DNA of 64,000 bases, taken from assembly GCF_016595675.1 (NCBI RefSeq), contig NZ_JAENJH010000002.1, positions 868,001-932,000 of the forward strand, read 5' to 3'. Within the stretch, counting starts at the first letter, position 1. Each line of letters begins with the position of its first letter. Position numbers and translations under genes: made by a program. A model generated the notes under the pieces. It saw only the letters and a list, made by a program, of their open reading frames with translations. It was not told the DNA's origin and did not search any database. Positions 42,171-49,352 of this stretch are shown here, piece by piece. Source of the stretch: Prauserella cavernicola (GTDB lineage Bacteria > Actinomycetota > Actinomycetes > Mycobacteriales > Pseudonocardiaceae).

Positions 42171-43175
42171 CTGGTCCTCGTCCGCGAGGTACGGGTGCAG
42201 AACCTGGGCGTCGGTGAGGTGGGTGTAGGGACGGAACCAGTCCAGCACGTCGACGTCCGGGTTCGCGCCGTCGTAGAGCGCCTCGTGCTCGCCGTCCTCG
42301 AAGGCCTTGTCGTCGAAGAGCGCGAGGATCTCGGCGACGCGGTCCTCCGCCATCGCCTCGGCGAGGTCGAGTTCCAGCTCGGCACGGGACTTGGCGATGT
42401 GCAGTGCGAGGGCCTCGGCCATCGACGCGGGCGCCGTCCACTCCGGCTGCGTGAGCCGGTGGCCCAGGATCACCGTCGCCACCAGGAACTGCTTGGCGAA
42501 CAGCGCGGTGTAGCGGTCGGCGTACTGCTGGGGCAGCTCGTCGAGCACCCACAGCACGTCCACCTCGTCGGCCGTCGTGTCCTCGTCCTCGAGCAGCTGG
42601 ATGTCGCCGAAGAGCTCGTCGATCACCATCTCGAGGCCGTGTGCGAGCGCACCCGCGACGTAGCGGGCCTCCTCCTCGGTGACGTCGCCACCGTCGGTGT
42701 GGCCGAACGCGTCGAGGCCGAAGGCGCGCACGTAGTCGGCGGCCTCGAGCAGACGCTCCCGCCGGTCCTCCAGCTCGTACTCGGTGAGCGGCTCCGGCTC
42801 GGGCTCGCCCTCCGGCTCCTCCTCCGCGGCCAGCGCGCTCTCCAGCTGGTCGTCGGTCGCCGTGACCGCGCAGTGCTTGACCGACCAGCCGTTGAGCAGC
42901 TCGGTCTCCTCGAGCAGCTGCTCGAGCACGGCCCTGGTCGCGTCCTCGGCGAACACCAGCGCCGGCGCGTCGAGCAGCCAGTTCACGTTGGCGCCGGCCA
43001 GGTGGGCGTGCACGGAATGCTCGACAGGGCTGATCTCCACCCCGTCGGGTCCTTCGATGCTCGCGAGGCGGCTCAGCCGCGCGTCGAGCAGGGCCACGAC
43101 ACCGACCTGCTGAAGCTGGTCCAGGTCAGGGGCGCCTGCCGGCGAGGTGAGCTCGGCGGTGAGTTGGTACTCCAC
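42159..43175 (-). CDS. Acidic protein of unknown function
   Basis: A 338-residue soluble, strongly acidic protein from GTG 43175. The first 115 residues look like alternating strands and helices (YQLTAELTSPAG, QQVGVVALLDARLSR, VEHSVHAHLAGANVNWLLDAPALVFAEDATRAVLEQLLEET). An acidic low-complexity hinge follows (EEEPEGEPEPEPL) and then a helical domain of about 190 residues. I do not recognise the family and see no catalytic motif. It lies 29 bases after the large LuxR-type regulator on the same strand. Confidence 0.65.
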   Translation of the reverse strand: MEYQLTAELTSPAGAPDLDQLQQVGVVALLDARLSRLASIEGPDGVEISPVEHSVHAHLAGANVNWLLDAPALVFAEDATRAVLEQLLEETELLNGWSVKHCAVTATDDQLESALAAEEEPEGEPEPEPLTEYELEDRRERLLEAADYVRAFGLDAFGHTDGGDVTEEEARYVAGALAHGLEMVIDELFGDIQLLEDEDTTADEVDVLWVLDELPQQYADRYTALFAKQFLVATVILGHRLTQPEWTAPASMAEALALHIAKSRAELELDLAEAMAEDRVAEILALFDDKAFEDGEHEALYDGANPDVDVLDWFRPYTHLTDAQVLHPYLADEDQSPN

Positions 43176-43204
43176 GTGCGCAGTTTGGCACGGCGCGCGC
43201 CGGG

Positions 43205-45916
43205 TCAGCTCGCCAGGCCGAGTTTGGCGAGCTCCACCCGCGACGCCACGCCGAGCTTCGGGTAGGCCTTGTACAGGTGGTAGCCGACGGTCCTCGGACT
43301 GAGGAAGAGCCGGGAGCCGATGTCGCGGTTGCTGAGCCCGGTCGCGGCGAGTCGCACGATGCGCAGTTCCTGCGGGGTCAGCCGCTCGGCGAGCTCCGGA
43401 GCGTGCGCCTTGGCGCCGAGGCTCTCGCCGGTCGCGCGCAGCTCGGTGCGAGCTCGCTCCGCCCACGGCCGTGCACCGAGGCGCTCGAAGATCGTCAGCG
43501 CCGACCGGAGCCGGGCCCGTGCCTGGCTGCGGTGCCGTTCGCGGCGCAGCCACTCGCCGTAGAGCAGCTCGGTGCGGGCGCGTTCGAACGGCCTGCCCGG
43601 TGCGCTGTGGTGCAGCTCGATGGCCTCGGCGAAAAGGTGGGACTCGCCGAGCACCGCCCGGCAGCGCAGCGCGACGGCGCGGGCCCACGGTGTTGCGCTC
43701 CGTTCGGCCCAGGTCAGGAAGGTGACCACGGGGCCGCTCACCTCGTCGGACCTGCCAGCGCGGGCCGCTGCCTCGACCATGATCGGCACGGTCTCGATGG
43801 TGGCCAGCCGGTCCGGCGCGGGGGCGAGCGCGGCGAGCCGGTCGAGTGCGGCGTCGTAGTCGCCGTTGCCGAGGTCGAGCAGGCTCAGCGCGAGCGCGGC
43901 CTGCGGCTCGAAGGCCTCCCCGGCGAGTGCGGTGCTCCGCCGTTGGTCACCCTCGGTGGCGGCGAGCAGCGCCAGCACCCCGGCCAGCTCGGCGCTGCCC
44001 TGCGGTTGCCCGATGTCGGCGGCGATGCGCCTGCCCTCCTCGGCGTTGGCCCGCGCGGCGGCGGGGTCGCCGTGCAGCAGCTCGGTCCTGGCGAGCAGCG
44101 CGAGTGCCCTCGGCAGCACGCCCGCCGCGGACTGCTGCCTGCTGTCCCTGGCGATGCCGAGCGCCAGTTCGTGGGCCTGGAGGTGGTCGCCGAGCAGCAG
44201 GTGCCAGCCCGCGATCTCGGAGCGCCGGCGCAGTGCGATCGGCTGGTCGGTGCAGACGCGCGGGAGCCGCTCGGAGTCGGCGATCAGGTCGCGTACCGCG
44301 CTCATGGCCTCGGCGACGTCGCCGCCGGACGCGGTGGCGAGCGAGCGAAAGCGACCGGTGTCGGGCAGGCCGAGTGCCTCGGCGTCGGCGGCGGTGCCGG
44401 CCACGGCGCGGGCGTCGCCCGCCGACCAGGCGGCGGTGCCCGACCAGAAGAGCAGCTTGCCAGCCAGGTCGGGTTCGCGCCCCGCAACGGACTCGGCGGC
44501 CCTCGCGAGGATCCGCTGCGCCTCGAGTGGTTTGGCGTGGTCTTCGGCGATGGTCGCGTGGATCATGGCCGCCCAGGCGATCGCCACCGGGTCGCTCAGG
44601 AGGGTTCCCGCCTCGTGGGCCAGCTGGCACGCCCGCTGGAGCTGACCGGCTTCGGCCGCGGCCCGGGCCGCCGCCGTGAGCCGCCTGCCGCGCTCGCCGG
44701 TGTCGGGGCTGAGCTGCGCCGCCCGCTCGTAGGCCGAGGCCACCGCGCCGTAGCCACCCCTGGCCCTGGCGTGCTCGGCACCCGCCTCCAACGCGCTCGC
44801 CACGGCCTCGTCGGGTCCGGTGCTGGCCGCGGCGAGGTGCCACGCCCGCCGGTCCGCCTCGCCGTGTTCGGCCGAGGTCTCGGCGAGTGCCCGGTGCGCG
44901 GCGATGCGCTGCTGCATCGTGGCCTTCTGGTATGCGGCGGTGCGCACGAGCGGGTGCGGGAAGCCGATGCAGTTGTCGGTGAACATCAGCAGCTCGGCGC
45001 CCTCGGCGACGCGCAGATCGGCCGCGGAGGCGCCGAGCCGGGTGGCTGCCTCGAGCACGGTGCCGGTGTTGCAGGTGCCGTCGGCCGCCGCCACGAGCAG
45101 CACCGTCCGGGTGCTGTCCGGCAGCGCGGCGATGCGGTCGGCGAACGTGCGCTGGATCCGGCTGTGGGCGGGCAGTCTCGCGACGCCGTACGGGTCGACC
45201 GGCCTGCCCTCGCGCTGCGCGGCGGCGAACTCGAGCACCGCGAGCGGGTTGCCTGCCGCGTCCTCGGCGACCCGGTCGCGGACGTGGCGGGGCAGGTCGC
45301 TCGCGTACTCGCGCAGCAGCGTGTCGACGTCGGAGCTCGCCAGGCCATCGAGCCGCAGCTCGGCCAGACCGGGGGCGGGAAACGGCGGTGCGTGCAGCTC
45401 GCGCGCGGCGAAGAGCAACAGCACCCGCTCCGTGCTCAGGCGCCTCGCCGCGAACAGCAGCGCGTCGGCGGAGGACTCGTCGAGCCAGTGCGCGTCGTCG
45501 ATGACGCACACCACCGGCCGTTGCCGCGCCAGCCGTTCGAACAGGGCGAGCACGGCGAGGCCGATCGCGAACAGCTCGCTCGCCTCGCCGGTACCGGTGT
45601 TGCCGGTGCCGAGTGCGCACCGCAACGCGCGTGCGTGAGTGTTCGGCAGCGAGTCGAGCTCGCCGAGTACCTCGCGCAGCAGCAGGTGCAGCCCGGCGAA
45701 CGGCAGCTTCACCTCGGTCTCGATGCCCCCGCCGCGCAACACCAGCACGTCGTCGGCGGTGCTCGCGTGGGACAGCAGCGCCGACTTGCCGATCCCCGCC
45801 TCGCCGCGCACGACGAGCGCGTTGCCGCGGCCGGAGCGCGCCTCGTCGAGTCTGCGGTCGAGCACGGCCAGCTCGCTGGTGCGGCCCAGTAGCGCGGGAG
45901 TCGCCTGCAACGTCAT
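43205..45916 (-). CDS. Large ATP-binding LuxR-family (LAL) regulator
   Basis: A 903-residue regulator; ATG 45916 gives MTLQATPALLGRTSELAVL, the usual start. An AAA/STAND ATPase occupies about 10-330 with Walker A GEAGIGKSALL near 38 and Walker B region PVVCVIDDAHWLDESS near 140. A long helical tetratricopeptide-like middle (about 350-820) precedes a LuxR helix-turn-helix at the end (LTPQELRIVRLAATGLSNRDIGSRLFLSPRTVGYHLYKAYPKLG). LAL proteins activate catabolic or antibiotic genes in response to nucleotide and ligand. No cluster under its evident control lies nearby; the FMN reductase gene is 58 bases upstream on the same strand. Confidence 0.9.
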   Translation of the reverse strand: MTLQATPALLGRTSELAVLDRRLDEARSGRGNALVVRGEAGIGKSALLSHASTADDVLVLRGGGIETEVKLPFAGLHLLLREVLGELDSLPNTHARALRCALGTGNTGTGEASELFAIGLAVLALFERLARQRPVVCVIDDAHWLDESSADALLFAARRLSTERVLLLFAARELHAPPFPAPGLAELRLDGLASSDVDTLLREYASDLPRHVRDRVAEDAAGNPLAVLEFAAAQREGRPVDPYGVARLPAHSRIQRTFADRIAALPDSTRTVLLVAAADGTCNTGTVLEAATRLGASAADLRVAEGAELLMFTDNCIGFPHPLVRTAAYQKATMQQRIAAHRALAETSAEHGEADRRAWHLAAASTGPDEAVASALEAGAEHARARGGYGAVASAYERAAQLSPDTGERGRRLTAAARAAAEAGQLQRACQLAHEAGTLLSDPVAIAWAAMIHATIAEDHAKPLEAQRILARAAESVAGREPDLAGKLLFWSGTAAWSAGDARAVAGTAADAEALGLPDTGRFRSLATASGGDVAEAMSAVRDLIADSERLPRVCTDQPIALRRRSEIAGWHLLLGDHLQAHELALGIARDSRQQSAAGVLPRALALLARTELLHGDPAAARANAEEGRRIAADIGQPQGSAELAGVLALLAATEGDQRRSTALAGEAFEPQAALALSLLDLGNGDYDAALDRLAALAPAPDRLATIETVPIMVEAAARAGRSDEVSGPVVTFLTWAERSATPWARAVALRCRAVLGESHLFAEAIELHHSAPGRPFERARTELLYGEWLRRERHRSQARARLRSALTIFERLGARPWAERARTELRATGESLGAKAHAPELAERLTPQELRIVRLAATGLSNRDIGSRLFLSPRTVGYHLYKAYPKLGVASRVELAKLGLAS

Positions 45917-45974
45917 GCGCCCCAGCGTGCAAGTTCGACCTTGGTGTAGGTCAAGCCGACGCGTCGAGCGCTGC

Positions 45975-46541
45975 TCAGGCCGCATACGGGCTGGTCGTCC
46001 TGGCGCTGCGCAACGCGGAACCCCACCAGGCGAGCTGATCGAGCATGCCCCGGGCCGCGGAGTTGGCCGAGCCCGCGTCGTGCGGCACGCCGTCGTCGGT
46101 GAAGCGCTCCCAGAAGTTGTGGAAGCTCACGGTGTCGCGCACGGTCATCGCGTGCAGCTCGGCGAAGATCTGGCGCAGGTGCTCGACCGCGCGCAGGCCG
46201 CCGCTCATCCCGCCGTAGGACACGAAGCCGACCGGTTTCGCCTGCCATTCCTTGGCGTAGTGGTCGATCGCGGTCTTGAGCGAGGCCGGGAAGCTGTGGT
46301 TGTACTCGGGCGTCACCACCACGAACGCGTCGGCCGAGCCCAGCCGCCGCGCGAGGCTGCTCGCGTCGGCCGAGTCGTCGAGCGAGTTGTGCAGGGTCAG
46401 CTCGGCGAGGTCGACCAGGTCGACGTCCATCGCGTCGTGCTCACTGGCCTGCGTGGCGAACCACGAGGCGGGAACGGGGCCGAACCGGCCGCTGCGGGTG
46501 CTTCCGATGATGACTGCGAGTCGCAGTGATTTGGTGGACAT
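45975..46541 (-). CDS. NADPH-dependent FMN reductase-like flavoprotein
   Basis: A 188-residue flavodoxin-fold protein. ATG 46541 gives MSTKSLRLAVIIGSTRSGRFGP, whose GSTRxGR loop binds FMN phosphate; PEYNHSFPASLKTAIDHYAKEW near residue 83 is the second family motif. Members reduce FMN, quinones, chromate or azo dyes with NAD(P)H. Its promoter faces that of the tiny cysteine-rich peptide gene, and a redox link between them is conceivable but not shown. Confidence 0.88.
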   Translation of the reverse strand: MSTKSLRLAVIIGSTRSGRFGPVPASWFATQASEHDAMDVDLVDLAELTLHNSLDDSADASSLARRLGSADAFVVVTPEYNHSFPASLKTAIDHYAKEWQAKPVGFVSYGGMSGGLRAVEHLRQIFAELHAMTVRDTVSFHNFWERFTDDGVPHDAGSANSAARGMLDQLAWWGSALRSARTTSPYAA

Positions 46542-46719
46542 GACCGAAACCGTAGGAAGACGTGGCGCCCCAGGGCATCCGTCAGGTGACTGGTCGACGG
46601 TCGTCGTCACATAGCGGAATCGCCATGAGTCACTCGGGCAGTGGTTCCGCCACCCACCTCGCGCTGCCTAACGTAGTGAACGAAACGCACGTTCGGGATT
46701 CGGACAAGGTGGTGTCGGC

Positions 46720-46788
46720 GTGATGGGTGGATGCAACTGCTGCGGTTCCTGTTCCGGTCCGAGTTGTGGCTGCTGCGGGAAGTGCTGA
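46720..46788 (+). CDS. Tiny cysteine-rich peptide
   Basis: A 22-codon frame from GTG 46720, or 21 residues from ATG 46723. Eight of the 21 residues are Cys (positions 4, 6, 7, 10, 15, 17, 18 and 21), the rest mostly Gly and Ser, with CCG motifs in each half (CNCCGSC and CGCCGKC). AAGGTGGTG at 46706-46714 matches AAGGAGGTG at eight of nine bases, at proper spacing, so translation is likely. Nothing follows it on the same strand, so it is not a leader. The pattern suggests metal binding like a minimal metallothionein, or a thiol-rich signal; both are inference. Neighbours are an FMN reductase (divergent) and an ACR3-like transporter (convergent). Confidence 0.65.
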   Translation: MMGGCNCCGSCSGPSCGCCGKC

Positions 46789-46839
46789 GTCTCGCCGGCG
46801 GTCATCGCGGGCAACGGAGCTCGTGATGGCCGCCGTGCG

Positions 46840-47811
46840 TCACCGCGCGGGCAGCAGCCGGGGAACGGCTCTGACGTAGAGCACCATGCCGACGACCTCC
46901 ACCAGTGTCTGCGTCACCACCACGACCGCCGCGATCGCGAGCGCGTCGGGCAGGGCGAGCGCCAGCGGGAGCACCACCAGCGAGTTGCGCGTGGCCCCGC
47001 TGAACACGATCGCCCGGCCCTCTGCGACGTCCAGCCGGAACAGCCGGGCGACGGCGAGCCCCGCGAACGCCATCACCACCAGGAAGAGCACGTAGAACGG
47101 CACGACCCGGGCCACGGTGGCGAGGCCGTCTCCGAGCTTGGGCACCTGCGATGCCACCACGGTCAGCAACGTCGCCGCCATCAACGGCACCATGAGCGTG
47201 CCCACCGCGTCGCTCACCCGCTGTCCCGTCCTGCGGCGAGCAGCCCACGCCTGCGTGAGCCAGGCCAGCGCCAGCGGGATCACGATCAACACGACGAAGG
47301 CCTCGGCGAACGGGCCGACCTCCACGATCTCGGCCAGCTCCGAGCCGAGGAACAACCACAGGAAACCCGGCAGCAGCAGGATCTGCGCCACCAGCAACAG
47401 CGGCGTCGCCGCGAGCAGCCGTCTGCTGTCACCGCCTGCCAGCCCGCTGAACACGATCACGTAGTCCACGCACGGCGTCAGCAGGACCAACAGCACTCCC
47501 AGCCGCACTGCCTGGTCGGCGGGCAGGAAGACGAACATCGCCGCGACCACCAGCGGCACCACGACGAAGTTCACCACCAGCGCGGCGCCGAGGAAGCGCC
47601 CTGCCCGCAGCGAACGCCCCAGCTCCGCCGCGGGCACCTGCAGGAACGTGACGTACAGCAGCGCCGCGAGCACCGGGTTGATCGCGTGCTCCAGACCTGG
47701 ACCGGCGCCGGGCGCGAGTCTGCCCACAGCCGCACCCGCCAGGAGCGCCCCCACGTAGACGGCGACCTGGTGGCGTTCCATGCGTGCGACCAGGCCGGAC
47801 GAGGGCGACAA
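46840..47811 (-). CDS. ACR3/BASS-family transporter (arsenic-resistance-like)
   Basis: A 323-residue membrane protein with ten hydrophobic segments. The fourth helix has LLTPCVDYVIVFSGLAGGDSRRLLA, with a Cys in the position used by ACR3 arsenite exporters, and a later helix has FSGATRNSLVVLPLALALP, typical of the bile acid:sodium symporter superfamily. Proteins like this are often annotated arsenic resistance protein, but some move organic anions. There is no arsR or arsC gene nearby. Its 3' end faces the cysteine-rich peptide gene 51 bases away. Confidence 0.78.
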   Translation of the reverse strand: MSPSSGLVARMERHQVAVYVGALLAGAAVGRLAPGAGPGLEHAINPVLAALLYVTFLQVPAAELGRSLRAGRFLGAALVVNFVVVPLVVAAMFVFLPADQAVRLGVLLVLLTPCVDYVIVFSGLAGGDSRRLLAATPLLLVAQILLLPGFLWLFLGSELAEIVEVGPFAEAFVVLIVIPLALAWLTQAWAARRRTGQRVSDAVGTLMVPLMAATLLTVVASQVPKLGDGLATVARVVPFYVLFLVVMAFAGLAVARLFRLDVAEGRAIVFSGATRNSLVVLPLALALPDALAIAAVVVVTQTLVEVVGMVLYVRAVPRLLPAR

Positions 47812-47911
47812 CGTTCGTGCTCCTTGCGGCGGCGGCGAGAGGACGGCGAGGTCAAGTCTGCCGGGTGCCTACCGGCGGAGTGGCATCGCCCGTTAGACTC
47901 TCCCCCGGCTA

Positions 47912-48206
47912 GGGCCTCTAGCTCAATTGGCAGAGCAGCGGACTTCAATAGGAGCGCCTGGTCGGAAACGGCCAGGATGACACCACTCAAAGTCGGGGAA
48001 CCCTTCGTCGGCCACGCCGGCATGGCAATCCCGAGCCAAGCCGAGGGAGACCTCGGAAGGTGTAGAGACTGGACGGGTGGCACCTACAGCGCGTCAGCGC
48101 CAGGGTGAAGGGACAGTCCAGACCACGAACGCTCCGAAGGGGCGGCGTCGAAAGACGTGGTGGCAGGTTAATCCGCGGGTTGTGGGTTCGAGTCCCACGG
48201 GGCCCA
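47912..48206 (+). tRNA. tRNA-Lys(TTT), interrupted by a group I intron
   Basis: Exons 47912-47945 and 48168-48206 join to a 73-nt tRNA. The acceptor stem GGGCCTC pairs with GGGGCCC (one G-U), D stem GCTC/GAGC, anticodon stem GCGGA/TCCGC, anticodon loop CTTTTAA (anticodon TTT, Lys), five-base variable loop, T arm GTGGG-TTCGAGT-CCCAC, discriminator A; CCA is not encoded. The intron separates anticodon bases 34 and 35, the place used by the cyanobacterial tRNA-Leu(UAA) intron. A TAGACT box is 12-17 bases upstream as a possible -10 element. The rejoined tRNA has no defects, which argues against a broken gene. Confidence 0.93.
47946..48167 (+). ncRNA. Group I self-splicing intron (IC3-like) in the tRNA-Lys anticodon loop
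   Basis: 222 nt, no ORF. P1: exon CUU pairs with GAG of the intron, giving a U-G wobble at the 5' splice site (U47945 with G47952). P10: UUA of exon 2 pairs with 47949-47951. The last intron base is G48167, as required. P2 is a hairpin with GAAA tetraloop (CCTGGTCG at 47957-47964 with 47969-47976). The conserved core GGCAATCCCGAGCCAAGCC is at 48024-48042; P4 TCGGG (47993) with CCCGA (48030); a CCGAGG-GAGA-CCTCGG hairpin at 48041-48056; P7 GACTG (48067-48071) with CAGTC (48114-48118); a terminal CGTC-GAAA-GACG hairpin at 48146-48157. All are group I features. Confidence 0.9.
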
Positions 48207-48235
48207 CTCTTCTCGCACGCGCCCGTAGCCCGGGT

Positions 48236-48277
48236 GCGTGCGTTGTGGACGAACAGGGATTCGTCCACAACGCACGC
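48236..48277. terminator. Hairpin after tRNA-Lys
   Basis: A perfect 18-bp stem (GCGTGCGTTGTGGACGAA at 48236-48253 with 48260-48277), six-base loop, lies 29 bases after the tRNA and 12 bases from the convergent SH3-like gene stop. It can terminate both. Confidence 0.85.
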
Positions 48278-48289
48278 CTTCCGCCCCGG

Positions 48290-48616
48290 TCAGCGCATGC
48301 AGTTCCACGGGACGTAGCCCGTCTTACCGCCCACCTTGATCTTCGACCACACGTTGCTCTTCCCGCCGCAGGCGCTGTGGTAGCCGCCCGTCGGGCTGGA
48401 CGTCTCGCAGGCCTTCTTCCCCTTGTTGAGCTGTCCGATGGCCGTCGAGGACGTGGTGGCCTTCGAGCGGATCTTCACCGTCTCCTTCGCGGTCACCGTC
48501 GTGCCGGAGCACGCGAGCGTGCCCACGGGTGCCGCCGCCTCCGTGGCGTGCGCCGCGCTGGTGAATCCCCCCAGCATCAGCAAGGACAACGCTGTCACGG
48601 TCACTGTCTTGCGCAT
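48290..48616 (-). CDS. Small secreted SH3-like protein
   Basis: A 108-residue exported protein. ATG 48616 has AAAGG five bases upstream. Signal peptide about 1-24 (GGFTSAAHA). The mature part has TVKIRSKATTSSTAIGQLNKGKKACE and WSKIKVGGKTGYVPWNCM, the shape of a bacterial SH3 domain, with four cysteines probably in two disulfides. SH3b domains usually bind cell-wall peptides. No catalytic domain is attached. It stands alone beside the tRNA gene. Confidence 0.78.
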   Translation of the reverse strand: MRKTVTVTALSLLMLGGFTSAAHATEAAAPVGTLACSGTTVTAKETVKIRSKATTSSTAIGQLNKGKKACETSSPTGGYHSACGGKSNVWSKIKVGGKTGYVPWNCMR

Positions 48617-48707
48617 GATCACCTTTCGTAGCTTTCTGGTGCGTGATTGGTATAGACGTTTTTGTCGCGGAGCCAGTTCCAGCCGGTTCGGATTTTTTTT
48701 CCGCGGT

Positions 48708-49352
48708 TCAGCCGCCGCTCGACGCGGCCGCGGTCATGGCGACGATGGCGCCGTGCGTACGCACGATTGCCTTGCCTACAGCGGGACTCACGGTCTGTCC
48801 GTCCGATATGTCCCTAAGTTTTCGCTTGACCTTTTTGCGGTCTCCGCCGGGAATCGCTGTGCGCCAAAGCCTTCCTGCGTAGAGCACTCCGGCCAGAGCC
48901 GCGGTGCGCCCGTCGGCTGGACGTCCATTGAGGACGGTCTCGGCCAGTCGGGCGCGGACCTCGGACTCGGCCGCCCCGGCCTGCGACGGGTACCGGCGCG
49001 TCGGGAGCACCCCCAGCAGCCGTGTCGTCGTCCTGCGCAGGATTGCCTTCTGTATCAACGAGTCGAGCGCGCGATCGGGGGCGCTGCGGCGTGTTCGGCG
49101 CAACACCTTGCCGATCTTCATACCACCGGCCACCGCGTTCAGGGTGGCGTCCAGGTGTGCTACGCCGGTCGGCGTGGAGTCCAGCACGGTGACGAGGTCG
49201 TCGTCGGCCACCGTGACCTTCCCGGCGAGCACGAGGTCGACCACGACGGCGCCGGCCACGGCCCAGTCGAGCCCGAGCCGAAGCCTGCCCGCTCCCGTCC
49301 GGTCGTCGAGCGCGACCAGCAGGACCTCCTCAGCGATGGTCAGTTCCGGCAC
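48708..49352 (-). CDS. GPP34 (GOLPH3-like) domain protein
   Basis: A 214-residue protein. GTG 49352 has GGAGG upstream and gives PELTIAEEVLLVALDDRTG after the initiator, the usual start of bacterial GPP34 proteins. GRLRLGLDWAVAGAVVVDLVLAGKV and LTDALDSLI-like helices follow. The domain is homologous to eukaryotic GOLPH3, which binds phosphoinositide lipids; in actinomycetes it is common and of unknown role, perhaps at membranes. Its start overlaps the end of the carboxylesterase gene by 23 bases. Confidence 0.83.
   Translation of the reverse strand: MPELTIAEEVLLVALDDRTGAGRLRLGLDWAVAGAVVVDLVLAGKVTVADDDLVTVLDSTPTGVAHLDATLNAVAGGMKIGKVLRRTRRSAPDRALDSLIQKAILRRTTTRLLGVLPTRRYPSQAGAAESEVRARLAETVLNGRPADGRTAALAGVLYAGRLWRTAIPGGDRKKVKRKLRDISDGQTVSPAVGKAIVRTHGAIVAMTAAASSGG

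Noticed and set aside
43277-45892. An 871-codon plus-strand ORF opposite the LAL regulator
   Set aside because: The minus-strand protein has clear Walker and LuxR motifs; the plus-strand translation is compositionally biased with no recognisable domain.
47946-48167. A tRNA gene destroyed by an insertion
   Set aside because: The halves rejoin to a flawless tRNA-Lys and the insert has group I core elements and correct splice-site pairing, so an intron is the better reading.
47912-48290. Attachment site of an integrated element at the tRNA
   Set aside because: No integrase gene or duplicated tRNA 3' end is seen on either side.
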